Source: Roseibium album (lineage in GTDB: Bacteria > Pseudomonadota > Alphaproteobacteria > Rhizobiales > Stappiaceae). Taken from it: 64,000 nt of DNA. The position numbers were made by a program, and so were the translations under genes. The notes below the pieces were generated by a model. It saw only the letters and a list, made by a program, of their open reading frames with translations, was not told the origin of the DNA and did not search any database. Shown here piece after piece: positions 17,847-26,150 of the stretch (position 1 is its first letter; every line of letters starts with the position of its first letter). The stretch spans positions 1 through 64,000 of the forward strand of contig CXTY01000034.1 in the NCBI GenBank assembly GCA_001404055.1, given 5' to 3'.

Positions 17847-17866
17847 GGCATAAATGCCTTTATGCC
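17847..17866. promoter_or_regulatory. Inverted repeat overlapping the start of the GlxA-type gene
   Basis: Perfect repeat GGCATAAA-TGCC-TTTATGCC. The right arm contains the ATG at 17862. It could be an autoregulatory operator shared with the divergent DUF1272 gene, or an RNA hairpin hiding the start codon, for which no ribosome binding site is apparent. Confidence 0.4.
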
Positions 17867-18866
17867 CTCAGATTCTGCCAAAACCTCGAAACTTGGAATT
17901 GACCACCATATCGTCTTGGTCGTTTTTCAGGGAACCAAACTTCTGGATGTCGCAGGACCTCTTCAGGTTTTTCAAGACGCCAGAGATACGCAAGGCAATC
18001 ACGCTTATCGAATAACACTGGCTTCCGTGACCGGTGGGAGCATTGAAACTGACACATGCATCAGTCTCGATACTGTTTCGTTGAGCTCGCTCCTGGGCGA
18101 GCCAATTCAGACTGTTTTGGTTTCCGGTGGTGCTGTTGCACTGGAGTTTGCAGAGAACGAACCACTTCAGCAGGGGCTTCGTAGTCTGGCAGAGAGCGCC
18201 GAACGCATCAGCTCAATCTGTACTGGTGCCTTTATTCTTGCAGCTGGCGGATATTTGTCAGGTCGCAAGGCAACGACACACTGGATGCACTGCCATGCCT
18301 TGAGCCAAAAAGAGAAAACCACTCAGGTCAACCCCGACGCAATTTTCGTCGTGGACGGAAACCTCTGGACGTCGGCGGGCGTCTCATCAGGCATCGATAT
18401 GGCACTGGCGATGGTGGAAAAGGACCTGGGGCGACCAGAGGCACTTCGCCTTGCACGCGTTCTTGTTCTCTACCTGAAACGCCCGGGAGGTCAAACCCAG
18501 TTCAGCACTCACTTGCAAAGGCAGTTGACACTGGCCGATGACGATCTCGACCGGCTTCTTGCATGGATTGATGAAAATCTGGCGCTCACACTGAGTGTTG
18601 AGCAATTGGCAGAACGCGCCCATATGAGCGGCCGGAACTTTTCCAGGGTATTCACGAATAAAACCGGTATTACGCCAGCAGCTTATGTCGAACAACGCCG
18701 GGTGGAAGACGCCTGCAGACTTCTCGAAGATGAAGACATGCCTCTTAAGACGATTTGCTCCCTCGTCGGGTTCCGCAGCGAAGAAACGCTCAGACGGGTT
18801 TTCCAAAAGTCCAAGGGCGTTCCTCCATCCTCTTATGCAGCCCGTTTTGGCAGATCGAAGGAGTGA
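17862..18866 (+). CDS. GlxA-type transcriptional regulator (DJ-1/PfpI domain plus AraC DNA-binding domain)
   Basis: 334 residues. The N-terminal half is a DJ-1/PfpI-like sensor domain (HIVLVVFQGTKLLDVAGPLQVF; nucleophile-elbow ISSICTGAFILAAGG; TTHW). The C-terminal 100 residues hold the two helix-turn-helices of AraC regulators (LSVEQLAERAHMSGRNFSRVF and the second around PLKTICSLVGFRSEETLRRVFQ). This is the GlxA architecture; relatives include the carnitine and glycine-betaine regulators CdhR and GbdR. Its targets may include the divergent DUF1272 gene or the neighbouring BKACE operon; neither is proven. Confidence 0.9.
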   Translation: MPSDSAKTSKLGIDHHIVLVVFQGTKLLDVAGPLQVFQDARDTQGNHAYRITLASVTGGSIETDTCISLDTVSLSSLLGEPIQTVLVSGGAVALEFAENEPLQQGLRSLAESAERISSICTGAFILAAGGYLSGRKATTHWMHCHALSQKEKTTQVNPDAIFVVDGNLWTSAGVSSGIDMALAMVEKDLGRPEALRLARVLVLYLKRPGGQTQFSTHLQRQLTLADDDLDRLLAWIDENLALTLSVEQLAERAHMSGRNFSRVFTNKTGITPAAYVEQRRVEDACRLLEDEDMPLKTICSLVGFRSEETLRRVFQKSKGVPPSSYAARFGRSKE

Positions 18867-18917
18867 AACACCGCTCCGAGAACCCTTTTAGCATTCAACG
18901 AAAGACGGCTTCCCACT

Positions 18918-19397
18918 TCAAGATGCCAGTGACTGGCGCGCCCGTGACAACCGGCTTTTTACTGTGCCGACGGCAACGCCCGTCTGTCTGGCAACCTGAT
19001 CGTGAGAAAGATCTGAAAAAATGCAAAGCCAAAGAACATTGCGTTCTTCAGGACGCAGACCTTCAATGCTTCTTGCGACGTCAGCCAGCTCGACATGCGT
19101 TTCCTGCGCCGGCGCATAATGGGTTTCCTGGTACCATTCCTCAATTGGCACATGGTAGCCGCGGCGCTCCGTCTTTCTGCATTCGTCCAGGTAAGCGTTT
19201 CGAGCAATCGTAAACAACCACCGACGTAATTCGGTTCCACTCGTGTATTGCCTCCTGTTTCGAAGCGCTCGTTCGAGTGCGGTTTGCATCAGATCATCGC
19301 CGGTCTCATTGGAACCTGAAATGGATCTGGCATAGCGGCGCAGATGTGGAATTTCGGACTTAAGGTCTTGTGTGAAACTTTCTTCGTCGCGGGTCAT
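18918..19397 (-). CDS. ECF-type RNA polymerase sigma factor
   Basis: 159 residues from the ATG at 19397 (GGGAGGG six bases upstream); a longer in-frame start at 19511 lacks such a site. Sigma region 2 is seen at DDLMQTALERAL and TELRRWLFTIARNAYLDECR, and region 4 at LRPEERNVLWLCIFSDLSHDQVARQTGVAVGTVKSRLSRAR (in parts: LRPEERNVLWLC, VAVGTVKSRLSRAR). The sequence resembles the EcfG/ECF15 type of the alphaproteobacterial general stress response. No NepR-like anti-sigma or PhyR gene is adjacent, so it may be a paralogue. It lies divergent from a small exported protein gene preceded by an EcfG-type promoter. Confidence 0.85.
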   Translation of the reverse strand: MTRDEESFTQDLKSEIPHLRRYARSISGSNETGDDLMQTALERALRNRRQYTSGTELRRWLFTIARNAYLDECRKTERRGYHVPIEEWYQETHYAPAQETHVELADVARSIEGLRPEERNVLWLCIFSDLSHDQVARQTGVAVGTVKSRLSRARQSLAS

Positions 19398-19901
19398 TTG
19401 GCCCTCCCTTGCAGCAAAAGCGGTGTTCTGCATGTAAGTCCGGAGAACTGGAAATTTTATAGACCTCAAAGCAAATTCATCTGGAGTTGAACGACTTATT
19501 ACAACAAACACGTGGATACTACTTATTTTGACGAAACCGTTACTTGAAGTGATTTAGAAAATCACAATATCAGCAACAACACGATTGACGGATAAATCAG
19601 ATGAAAACGTTAAATGCGTTCAGCACTGACATTACCGCTATTCATGAATTCGAATAATACTTCTGAAATAAATAATCAGAACAGATCAACACGAATAATA
19701 CTATAAAATATAAAAATTGAATAATTTCGATTTTTATAATAATAACGATTGCAAAATAGGTATATATATTCAGATATATTGAGTTTTTCTGAAAAAATTC
19801 GGAACCAATCTCAAGCCAATACGTTTTTATGTTGTCAGAACGATGCAAATCAAAACCAAAGCATCAAATTGGACAACAGTAAAAACATACGGAGCTTGAA
19901 C
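19398..19901. other. AT-rich divergent control region, about 500 bases
   Basis: No gene is convincing here. Bases 19540-19880 are much more AT-rich than the rest of the window, with runs such as TATATATATT. It contains the EcfG-type promoter at 19801 and presumably the sigma factor gene promoter on the other strand. Confidence 0.6.
19801..19825 (+). promoter_or_regulatory. EcfG-type general stress response promoter
   Basis: GGAAC at 19801-19805 and CGTT at 19822-19825 with exactly 16 bases between. This matches the known EcfG consensus (GGAAC-N16/17-CGTT) at every fixed base. Transcription would start near 19832, about 70 bases before the exported protein gene. Confidence 0.6.
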
Positions 19902-20300
19902 ATGACTACGAACAAGAAACTCTTGTCTTCCCTAATAGCAGCTGTTTTCGTGTCTGGTGCCTTTGTTGGCAACGCCTTTGCGCTGGATCCTGATGATTCA
20001 GTAGGAGATCTGACAGGTGACAAACCCCTGTCTATTCGCCAGATGAAAATCGCCAATGAAAAGGCTCTCCGTGCGGCGCGCAACGGTCGTCTTTTGACCC
20101 TGAAACCGCAGAGTGAAGCCTCCAGGGCGGCATATGCAGATTTTCCGGATCAATCAGTTGGCGATCTGAATGGCAACAATCCTGTACCTGTCCGCCAGCA
20201 GGTCAGAGACAATTCAATTGCAGACCGACAAGATCTGCTGATCCTGCAATTCCAGGGCGACTGGAACGGAACTGCCAAGAAGGGATTCCCACATCAGTAA
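19902..20300 (+). CDS. Small exported protein with two SVGDL repeats
   Basis: 132 residues from the ATG at 19902 (GGAG seven bases upstream). Residues 1-27 form a clean signal peptide (NKKLLSS, then a hydrophobic core, cut after AFA). The mature part has two copies of one motif, D-x-SVGDL-x-G-x-x-P-x-x-x-RQ, at about residues 31-47 and 82-99, separated by a basic alanine-rich stretch. I do not recognise a named family. It is a single-gene unit behind an EcfG-type promoter and ends at a strong terminator, so it is probably a stress-induced periplasmic protein. The repeat may bind a partner or metal. Confidence 0.75.
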   Translation: MTTNKKLLSSLIAAVFVSGAFVGNAFALDPDDSVGDLTGDKPLSIRQMKIANEKALRAARNGRLLTLKPQSEASRAAYADFPDQSVGDLNGNNPVPVRQQVRDNSIADRQDLLILQFQGDWNGTAKKGFPHQ

Positions 20301-20303
20301 GAC

Positions 20304-20319
20304 GCACTTCGAGAAGTGC
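20304..20319. repeat. Short inverted repeat before the terminator
   Basis: GCACTTC-GA-GAAGTGC, a perfect seven-base palindrome just after the stop codon of the exported protein gene. It may form a small hairpin next to the main terminator. Confidence 0.35.
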
Positions 20320-20324
20320 TTGCC

Positions 20325-20362
20325 AAAAGAAAGGGCCGTGCATTCAGCACGGCCTTTCTTTT
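20325..20362. terminator. Bidirectional intrinsic terminator
   Basis: Stem GGCCGTGC / GCACGGCC with loop ATTCA, flanked by AAAAGAAAG on the left and TTTCTTTT on the right, so it works as a terminator on both strands. It serves the exported protein gene (rightward) and the D-2-hydroxyacid dehydrogenase operon (leftward). Confidence 0.85.
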
Positions 20363-20382
20363 AAAGTCTCAGTTTCACCTGA

Positions 20383-21360
20383 CTATTTCTGGTCTAACCA
20401 CACATCCGGATTGATCATGTGAACTGGCTGCCCCGCGGAGTAAGCATTCACCTGATCAAAAATGTCGGAAAATTGCAGGTCGAATTCGTCTTCAGTGACA
20501 TAGCCAATATGTGGCGTCGGCAGCACATTGGGGTGCGACAACAACGGATTATCCGCTTCTGTCAGGGGTTCTTCATCGAAAACGTCGACCGCCGCAAATA
20601 TTCGGCCCCTTTGGATCTCGGCCTCCAGCACACCCGGATCCAGGAGACCTGATCTGGACGTGTTGACCAAAAGAGACCTGGGTTTCATAGCTGCCAGATC
20701 CGCAGCCGTAATGATCCCGCGCGTATCAGGTTTCAACCGTACATGCAGGCTGACAATATCGGAGTTTGCAAAAAATGCTTCCCGGCTATTTGCAACCTTT
20801 GCGCCGTCGTTCGCAGCTCTTTGACGCCCCGCCTCGGACGCCCACCACTGTACTTGCATTCCAATCGCTTCGGCGTAAGTCGCAACTGCCTTGGCAATAC
20901 GGCCATAGCCGTAGAGACCAAGGGTACGCCCTCGCAATGTCCGACCAACGCCCATTTGCCAATCGCCATGTCTGATCGAGCTGACCTGCTGCGGGATTTG
21001 CCGAAAGCTCGCCAGCATCAGCGCCAGGGTCAACTCGGCTGCAGCATAGGACGGGGTATCCGAATGCATGTTGGAGCATAGAAGCACGTTGTTTTTGGTG
21101 CACGCTTCCACGTCGATATGCGGGTAGACGCTTCGCTGTGAGATCAACTTGAGATTGGGCAGTTTCTCGATCAGCTCAGCTGTGATCTTCGTGCGCTCCC
21201 GAAACAGCACAAGCACTTCGGCTTCTGCCAGGCGCGCGGCAAGCTGGTTCACGTCCGCGACGTGGTCTGTCCAGACCGTGACGTCGTGATCATTCAATTT
21301 CGAAAAACATGGTAATCCACCAAGCGTATCGAACCAGTCGTCAAGAATATGAACTTTCAT
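20383..21360 (-). CDS. D-2-hydroxyacid dehydrogenase family protein
   Basis: 325 residues of the D-isomer-specific 2-hydroxyacid dehydrogenase family. The NAD motif is GLYGYGRIAKAVA (glycines and G-x-G-x-x-A), and the catalytic set is visible as an arginine in LHVRLKPDTRG, glutamate in DVFDEEPL and histidine in PHIGY. It overlaps the upstream small gene by four bases and ends the leftward tctC-tctAB-prpF-like unit. A likely job is reduction or oxidation of a 2-keto or 2-hydroxy acid formed from the imported tri- or dicarboxylate. The exact substrate is not readable from sequence. Confidence 0.88.
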   Translation of the reverse strand: MKVHILDDWFDTLGGLPCFSKLNDHDVTVWTDHVADVNQLAARLAEAEVLVLFRERTKITAELIEKLPNLKLISQRSVYPHIDVEACTKNNVLLCSNMHSDTPSYAAAELTLALMLASFRQIPQQVSSIRHGDWQMGVGRTLRGRTLGLYGYGRIAKAVATYAEAIGMQVQWWASEAGRQRAANDGAKVANSREAFFANSDIVSLHVRLKPDTRGIITAADLAAMKPRSLLVNTSRSGLLDPGVLEAEIQRGRIFAAVDVFDEEPLTEADNPLLSHPNVLPTPHIGYVTEDEFDLQFSDIFDQVNAYSAGQPVHMINPDVWLDQK

Positions 21361-21602
21361 CGGCTTTCGACACCGCTCCCTTCCGAGAGTTTCCGGGGCG
21401 TCGGAACGAACACGTCCCGGCGTAGCGCCTCCAGGGCATTCGAAACCTGGGATCGTTTAGAAAGCAAATGATTGTATTGCATATCACACCCAGACACCGG
21501 CGTTGGATACTCCCGAATCTCAGTGGTGATGAGGCGCTTGGCCGTTTCAAGCGACAATACCGCACCATTTAACGCGTCTTCTAATCGCACAGACATTCTC
21601 AT
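21357..21602 (-). CDS. Small conserved-looking protein of unknown function
   Basis: 81 residues from the ATG at 21602 (GAGG just upstream; an ATG two codons later is also possible). It begins MRMSVRLEDALNGAVLSLE and has a proline-rich end (VFVPTPRKL). No signal peptide, membrane helix or known domain is seen; it should be mostly helical. It lies 50 bases after the PrpF-like gene and overlaps the dehydrogenase start by four bases (ATGA), so it is a real member of the operon and may be a small partner of one of those enzymes. Confidence 0.6.
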   Translation of the reverse strand: MRMSVRLEDALNGAVLSLETAKRLITTEIREYPTPVSGCDMQYNHLLSKRSQVSNALEALRRDVFVPTPRKLSEGSGVESR

Positions 21603-21652
21603 CGACCTCGCTCGGCATTTCGTCGTCAAATTACCAAACTAGGGTCTGGGCC

Positions 21653-22744
21653 CTAGTTCCGAGTCCAGATATCACCCGGTACAAAAACCTCGCCCGTTGC
21701 AAGCTTGCGCGCTGTGCGCAGCAGCCCGGCTGACCTTACGGAAAACTTCCCGTCACTGGTCTCATAATCTATCACGACTTCCATTTTCCCCATTGGATGC
21801 TCCAACTGGATCGTCGCCGGGGATGCACTTGGACCGCTCAGCAAGCCCTCGCCAATCGTCCCGGGCGCAAGCAGACATGAAGCAAGACACTGGGATCCTG
21901 TGACGGCAAGCGTCGGATGGCACTTCCAGGGCATGAAATACCGTACGCACGCGGACCCTCCGTCTTGCGCGGGAGCGAGCAGACCGAATTTCGGTGTCAC
22001 GGACTTGCGGACATCGCCCAGCCCCATACGCTCCCCGGCAATCAAACGGATAGCTTCCATACACTCAAGGAGATCGTTGTTCGCGTCCAACTCGGCAGCG
22101 GTTTCATATCCGCTCACTCCAAAATCGGCAGCACGGCCGATCACCATGGGCATCGCCACATCCATGCAAGTGACGGAGATCCCATTGATCTCTTCCTGGA
22201 CGCTGCCGGTCGGGAACAGTGCGCCGGTCAGACTTCCCTCAACCTTCATGAACTGCAATTGGATTGGAGCAGCCGTACCCGGCACGCCGTCGATTGCGGC
22301 GTCGCCATCATATTGAACGGACCCACCTGGTGTTTGCACAACCTCTGAAACCAGCGTGCCGGTATTCACCGCCCTGATCCTGACTTCAGTCACATCGCCG
22401 GTTGGCTCCACGAGCCCCATTTCAAGAGCAGCAGGACCGACACCAACAAGGATATTTCCGCAGGATGGTTTGAAGTCAACGAGCTGTTCTTCCACCCCCA
22501 CCTGCGCAAAGAAATAATCGACATCCGCCCACGCGTCATCGGACTTCGAGAGCATGGCAACTTTGGTTGTGACGGCGGTTCCGCCGCCTATTCCATCAAT
22601 GTTCATCGGGTGTCCGGAGCCCACCATGGACACCAGGACCCTGGAAAGATCATTGAGATCTTCGGGCAAATCCTTGCGTCTCAGGTAAGGCCCTCTTGAG
22701 GACCCGCCGCGCATGAAAATGAATGGGGTCGAGGTCTGGATCAT
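21653..22744 (-). CDS. PrpF-family isomerase (4-oxalomesaconate tautomerase / aconitate isomerase-like)
   Basis: 363 residues from the ATG at 22744, which has GGAGG eight bases upstream. PrpF proteins shift double bonds in aconitate-like acids without cofactors. Hallmarks are the opening FIFMRGGSSRGPYL, GSGHPMNIDGIGGG, the catalytic-cysteine segment FKPSCGNILVGVGPAAL and the later TGSQCLASCLLAPGT. Members act on 2-methyl-trans-aconitate (PrpF) or 4-oxalomesaconate (GalD). Here the neighbours are a Tct transporter and the TcuAB tricarballylate system, so an aconitate-type substrate is a reasonable inference. Confidence 0.88.
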   Translation of the reverse strand: MIQTSTPFIFMRGGSSRGPYLRRKDLPEDLNDLSRVLVSMVGSGHPMNIDGIGGGTAVTTKVAMLSKSDDAWADVDYFFAQVGVEEQLVDFKPSCGNILVGVGPAALEMGLVEPTGDVTEVRIRAVNTGTLVSEVVQTPGGSVQYDGDAAIDGVPGTAAPIQLQFMKVEGSLTGALFPTGSVQEEINGISVTCMDVAMPMVIGRAADFGVSGYETAAELDANNDLLECMEAIRLIAGERMGLGDVRKSVTPKFGLLAPAQDGGSACVRYFMPWKCHPTLAVTGSQCLASCLLAPGTIGEGLLSGPSASPATIQLEHPMGKMEVVIDYETSDGKFSVRSAGLLRTARKLATGEVFVPGDIWTRN

Positions 22745-22816
22745 CTGGACACCTCCGGAATGAGCTTGGTCAGGATATCGTCTGGACAAAAGAGCGTTTG
22801 CGTCATTGCCGTGTCC

Positions 22817-24844
22817 TCAAGTCAGTGGCCAGGGAAGCTTGACGAAGCTCTGCAATAGTCCTGGTGGAAAATCGCGATTGAGCACCCAGGCCATGGCACA
22901 CATGAAGGCGATACCGCTGGCGCCATAAAGCAGGGCGTATGGCCAGTTACGTCCTGCCCGGAAGTGGATGAACGCGACCAGGAAAACAGCGAGCGCCAGT
23001 ATGAAGCCGACGAGGGAAGTCAGGATCAAAAGCGCTGCGAACCATGCCAGCGTTTCCCAGAGGCCGTGTTGATTGCCCTCGGAATTCCCCGCCTCGCTGT
23101 CACAGAAAAGCGGGTCCATTTCAGACCTGAAGCGCATCTGAATGAGCAGCACCAGACAGCCCACAATCGAAACAAATCCGACGAATTGCGGGAAGACACG
23201 GTCGGCGGCAGCAAAATCTGGAATAAGCGTTGCGTTGGTAAAGGCAAACACCAGATAGCCGAAGATTGCAGCCAGGAAGATCAGCGGAGCGCGTTTGGTT
23301 CCAAACTGCACATCGCCTTCTGCACGAATATTCTTCGACTGGCGCAGACCGACGACCACGGAAATCACCGTGATGATAATGAGCACAATCACGATCGGCG
23401 AGAAGACGTATTCCAGCCCTTCCTCAAATCCCTTGCGAAACCGGGATCTAGCGATCTGAACTGCCTGATTGGTATAAGTCTCGGCCGGATTGGAAAGTAC
23501 GAAACCAATCAGGAATGCGGGCCGTGACCAGTCGAACCGGCGCATCAGAATTCCAAGAAGACCAATGCCAAACAGGGCAACTAGGTCCATGAGATTCTGG
23601 CCGGACTGAAACGCGGCAAAGGAAATGATCATGAACAGGAATGGCGCGAGTAACGCGAACGGAATTGTCGTCAGACGAGCGATCCCGCTGGAACCCAGAA
23701 TGCAGATTAGCGTGCCAGCGACATTGGCAAGCGCGAGCAGCCAGACAATCGCGTAGGTCACGTCGAGATTGTTTTTCAGCATCGACGGACCGACTTCGAT
23801 CTGCCCCGAACCAAGCAGGGCAACCGCCCCGATAAAGACCGCCATCGACCCGGAGCCGGGAATGCCGAACAACAGGGTCGGCACAAGTCCGCCGCCTTCC
23901 TTGGCATTGTTGGAGCTTTCCGGACCGATGATGCCGCGCACATCCCCGCTGCCGAATTTGGATTTGTCCTTGGAAGTTTGCACAGTGTGGCCGTAGGCGA
24001 TCCAGTCGACGACCGATCCGCCCAACCCCGGAATGACGCCGACTGTGACGCCAATCAGGGAGCAGCGCACGCTTAGCCAGATATTGGCAAACCAGTCACG
24101 CACGCCGTGCAGCCACCCACCACCAAGCATGGATCCTTCGGATATCGCCCGGTCCTGCCGCAACAGCGAGACAATTTCCGGAATCGCAAATATGCCGAGC
24201 CCGACGATAACAAGTTTCAGGCCGTCGGTGAGATATGGCATGTCATAGGTCGCCATGCGGAGCGCGCCCGCACTGTCACCTTCACCGATAGTGCCAACCA
24301 TCAGGCCGAGACCAGCTGCCACGATACCCTTGATGGGCACCTGCCCTGCAAGGATGCCGACCATGGAAAGGCCGAACAGTGTGATCATCAGCAGTTCCGG
24401 CGTACGGAACTCCAGAACGATGGGGCGAGCGACAAGAATGAACAGCGTCAAAAACGCCGCGCCAACAAGTCCCCCAAAAAGAGATGAGGCGAAGGCAGCG
24501 GAGAGCGCGCGTGCCGCCTCGCCTTTTTTTGCCATCGGAAAGCCGTCCAGAACTGTCGCCTGCGAGGCAGACGATCCGGGTATTCCCATCAGGACAGAGG
24601 CAAAGGTATCCGAAGTTGGAACGACGGCGACCATGCCGATCATCAACGCAAGACCGAGCACCGGGTCCATGCCGAACATGAAAGGCAACAGAAGCGAGAG
24701 ACCTGCAATACCTCCAAGACCTGGAAAAACGCCGATACAAAGGCCCATCACAACGCCGAGCAGCAGATACCCGAGCACGGCGGGTTGAAAAATCATCTCT
24801 GACGCCTGGGCGAGCGCCGGCAAAGCGGTACCGAGGATATCCAC
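22817..24844 (-). CDS. tctA: Tripartite tricarboxylate transporter permease: TctA fused to TctB
   Basis: 675 residues, well above the usual 500 for TctA. Residues 1-500 are TctA: LLLGVVMGLCIGVFPGLGG near 30, GIPGSSASQATVLDG near 90, and the second GVIPGLGGSVVDWIAYG. Residues about 520-675 show the layout of the small subunit TctB: a helix (APLIFLAAIFGYLVFAF), a hydrophilic stretch with DRVFPQFVG, and two or three further helices ending near the C terminus. No separate tctB is present between tctC and prpF, which supports a true fusion. Start is GTG at 24844. Confidence 0.88.
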   Translation of the reverse strand: MDILGTALPALAQASEMIFQPAVLGYLLLGVVMGLCIGVFPGLGGIAGLSLLLPFMFGMDPVLGLALMIGMVAVVPTSDTFASVLMGIPGSSASQATVLDGFPMAKKGEAARALSAAFASSLFGGLVGAAFLTLFILVARPIVLEFRTPELLMITLFGLSMVGILAGQVPIKGIVAAGLGLMVGTIGEGDSAGALRMATYDMPYLTDGLKLVIVGLGIFAIPEIVSLLRQDRAISEGSMLGGGWLHGVRDWFANIWLSVRCSLIGVTVGVIPGLGGSVVDWIAYGHTVQTSKDKSKFGSGDVRGIIGPESSNNAKEGGGLVPTLLFGIPGSGSMAVFIGAVALLGSGQIEVGPSMLKNNLDVTYAIVWLLALANVAGTLICILGSSGIARLTTIPFALLAPFLFMIISFAAFQSGQNLMDLVALFGIGLLGILMRRFDWSRPAFLIGFVLSNPAETYTNQAVQIARSRFRKGFEEGLEYVFSPIVIVLIIITVISVVVGLRQSKNIRAEGDVQFGTKRAPLIFLAAIFGYLVFAFTNATLIPDFAAADRVFPQFVGFVSIVGCLVLLIQMRFRSEMDPLFCDSEAGNSEGNQHGLWETLAWFAALLILTSLVGFILALAVFLVAFIHFRAGRNWPYALLYGASGIAFMCAMAWVLNRDFPPGLLQSFVKLPWPLT

Positions 24845-24875
24845 TGGATCGTCTCTTAATTTGATTGTTGAAATT

Positions 24876-24901
24876 ACCCGCCCGGCAGAAACCGGGCGGG
24901 T
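24876..24901 (-). other. Intercistronic hairpin between tctC and tctAB
   Basis: Perfect ten-base stem ACCCGCCCGG / CCGGGCGGGT with a six-base loop, just after the tctC stop on the minus strand, followed by AATTTC rather than a full T-run. It probably raises binding-protein output over the permease. Confidence 0.5.
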
Positions 24902-24917
24902 CGATGGGGCGTTGTCG

Positions 24918-26024
24918 TTACTTCAGAGAAACGCCGTAGCGCTCCTGCAGCCAGTCAACGACAAAGGCCTTTGCACTATCAGGCACTTCAGTTGCGTTCT
25001 TCAAAGCACCTGCTGCTTTAGCGCCAGTCATCTGAGGATAAACACCAAGGCGTCCCGCGGAAATTTCAGGGAAATCACTACGTGCCTTGACCTTCTCAAA
25101 CGCCTGCGAATAAGCTAAAATTGCTTCCTGAGACGCGCCGTTTGGCAGGAACACCATCTTCTGCGCCGGGAACCCGGAGATGAAGAAGGCTTTCCACGCA
25201 TCCCATTTCTCGCCGCTTGTTTCACAGCCATCTGTCGCTTCGCAGACTTCCTTGAAAGTCGGCATATCCGGGAAGGTTGGATCGCGAACGATCTCTCCAT
25301 TAGGGTTAAGCGCACCCCAGCTCATCATCGGTACAGCGCTGCCTTCTTCCACCAAAGGCGTGACACCTTTCAAATAGGATGAGGAGGTCTGATAGTCGAT
25401 ATTGGCTTCGCCGCGCTCAAACATCAAACGGCCGTCACCGCGTCCCTTGATGCCGAAAACAGGTTCAACGTTCAGCCCGAGCATTTCCCAAGCGAGAAGT
25501 GGAACCAGGTCGAGGCGCGTCGCCCCTTGAGACCCATAAATGAAATCGACTTCGCGCAAGGCGCTGGCATCATTGCCGTTCATCTTTCCTGCAAGATCTG
25601 GCGGCAGATAAGCAACACCGCCCGTGCCCGATGCCAGGACCACGTTCCAGTCCTTGTATTCATAACGGACACGCGGATCACCGAGGAGATAGGGGAACTG
25701 GGTTGAACCGGAGGACCCGAAGATCAGTGTGCCCTCGCTGTCAGCGAATTCCTGGTTCTGGAACCAGTTCGCGCCCTTGGTCGATCCCGCACCCGGCATG
25801 AACTTGACAACAACCGTTGGACTTCCCGGCAGCGCTTCGCTCAGGAGCGGCGCATAGAAGTTTGCCCATTTGGCAGAACCACCTGTTTCGGAGAAGGGAA
25901 TAACCCACTCCACAGTCTTGCCGGAAAGGTCGAGACCCTCTGCAAGGGCCTGGGCCGGAGCAAGAGCACCGGCAACACACATAACACTCAGCGCCAACCG
26001 GCGCGCAAGTTTCCTCGAAACCAT
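24918..26024 (-). CDS. tctC: Tripartite tricarboxylate transporter substrate-binding protein
   Basis: 368 residues from the ATG at 26024, with GGGAGG six bases upstream. A signal peptide (SRKLARRLALSVMCVAGALAPAQALA) is followed by a Bug/TctC fold: WVIPFSETGGSAKWANFYAPLLSEALPG, VVKFMPGAGSTKGANW and the adjacent GTLIFGSSG. The protein is somewhat longer than the usual 320-330. It heads the tct operon and is divergent from the tctDE two-component genes with 126 bases between, the standard arrangement for regulated tricarboxylate uptake. Confidence 0.87.
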   Translation of the reverse strand: MVSRKLARRLALSVMCVAGALAPAQALAEGLDLSGKTVEWVIPFSETGGSAKWANFYAPLLSEALPGSPTVVVKFMPGAGSTKGANWFQNQEFADSEGTLIFGSSGSTQFPYLLGDPRVRYEYKDWNVVLASGTGGVAYLPPDLAGKMNGNDASALREVDFIYGSQGATRLDLVPLLAWEMLGLNVEPVFGIKGRGDGRLMFERGEANIDYQTSSSYLKGVTPLVEEGSAVPMMSWGALNPNGEIVRDPTFPDMPTFKEVCEATDGCETSGEKWDAWKAFFISGFPAQKMVFLPNGASQEAILAYSQAFEKVKARSDFPEISAGRLGVYPQMTGAKAAGALKNATEVPDSAKAFVVDWLQERYGVSLK

Positions 26025-26114
26025 TTTTTCCTCCCAAAGGTGCCGGCAGCTGAAATTGACTACCGCACTGTCAGACCGCTCAATCGCGGCTTGATGCATC
26101 CAGAATTCCCTGCG

Positions 26115-26131
26115 AAGCTTGCACCAAGCTT
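26115..26131. promoter_or_regulatory. Inverted repeat in the tctC-tctD control region
   Basis: Perfect repeat AAGCTTG-CAC-CAAGCTT, 20 bases before the response regulator start and within the 126-base divergent region. It may be a TctD binding site or a hairpin in the tctD leader. Confidence 0.3.
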
Positions 26132-26150
26132 TCATCGAAAAAGAAAAATT

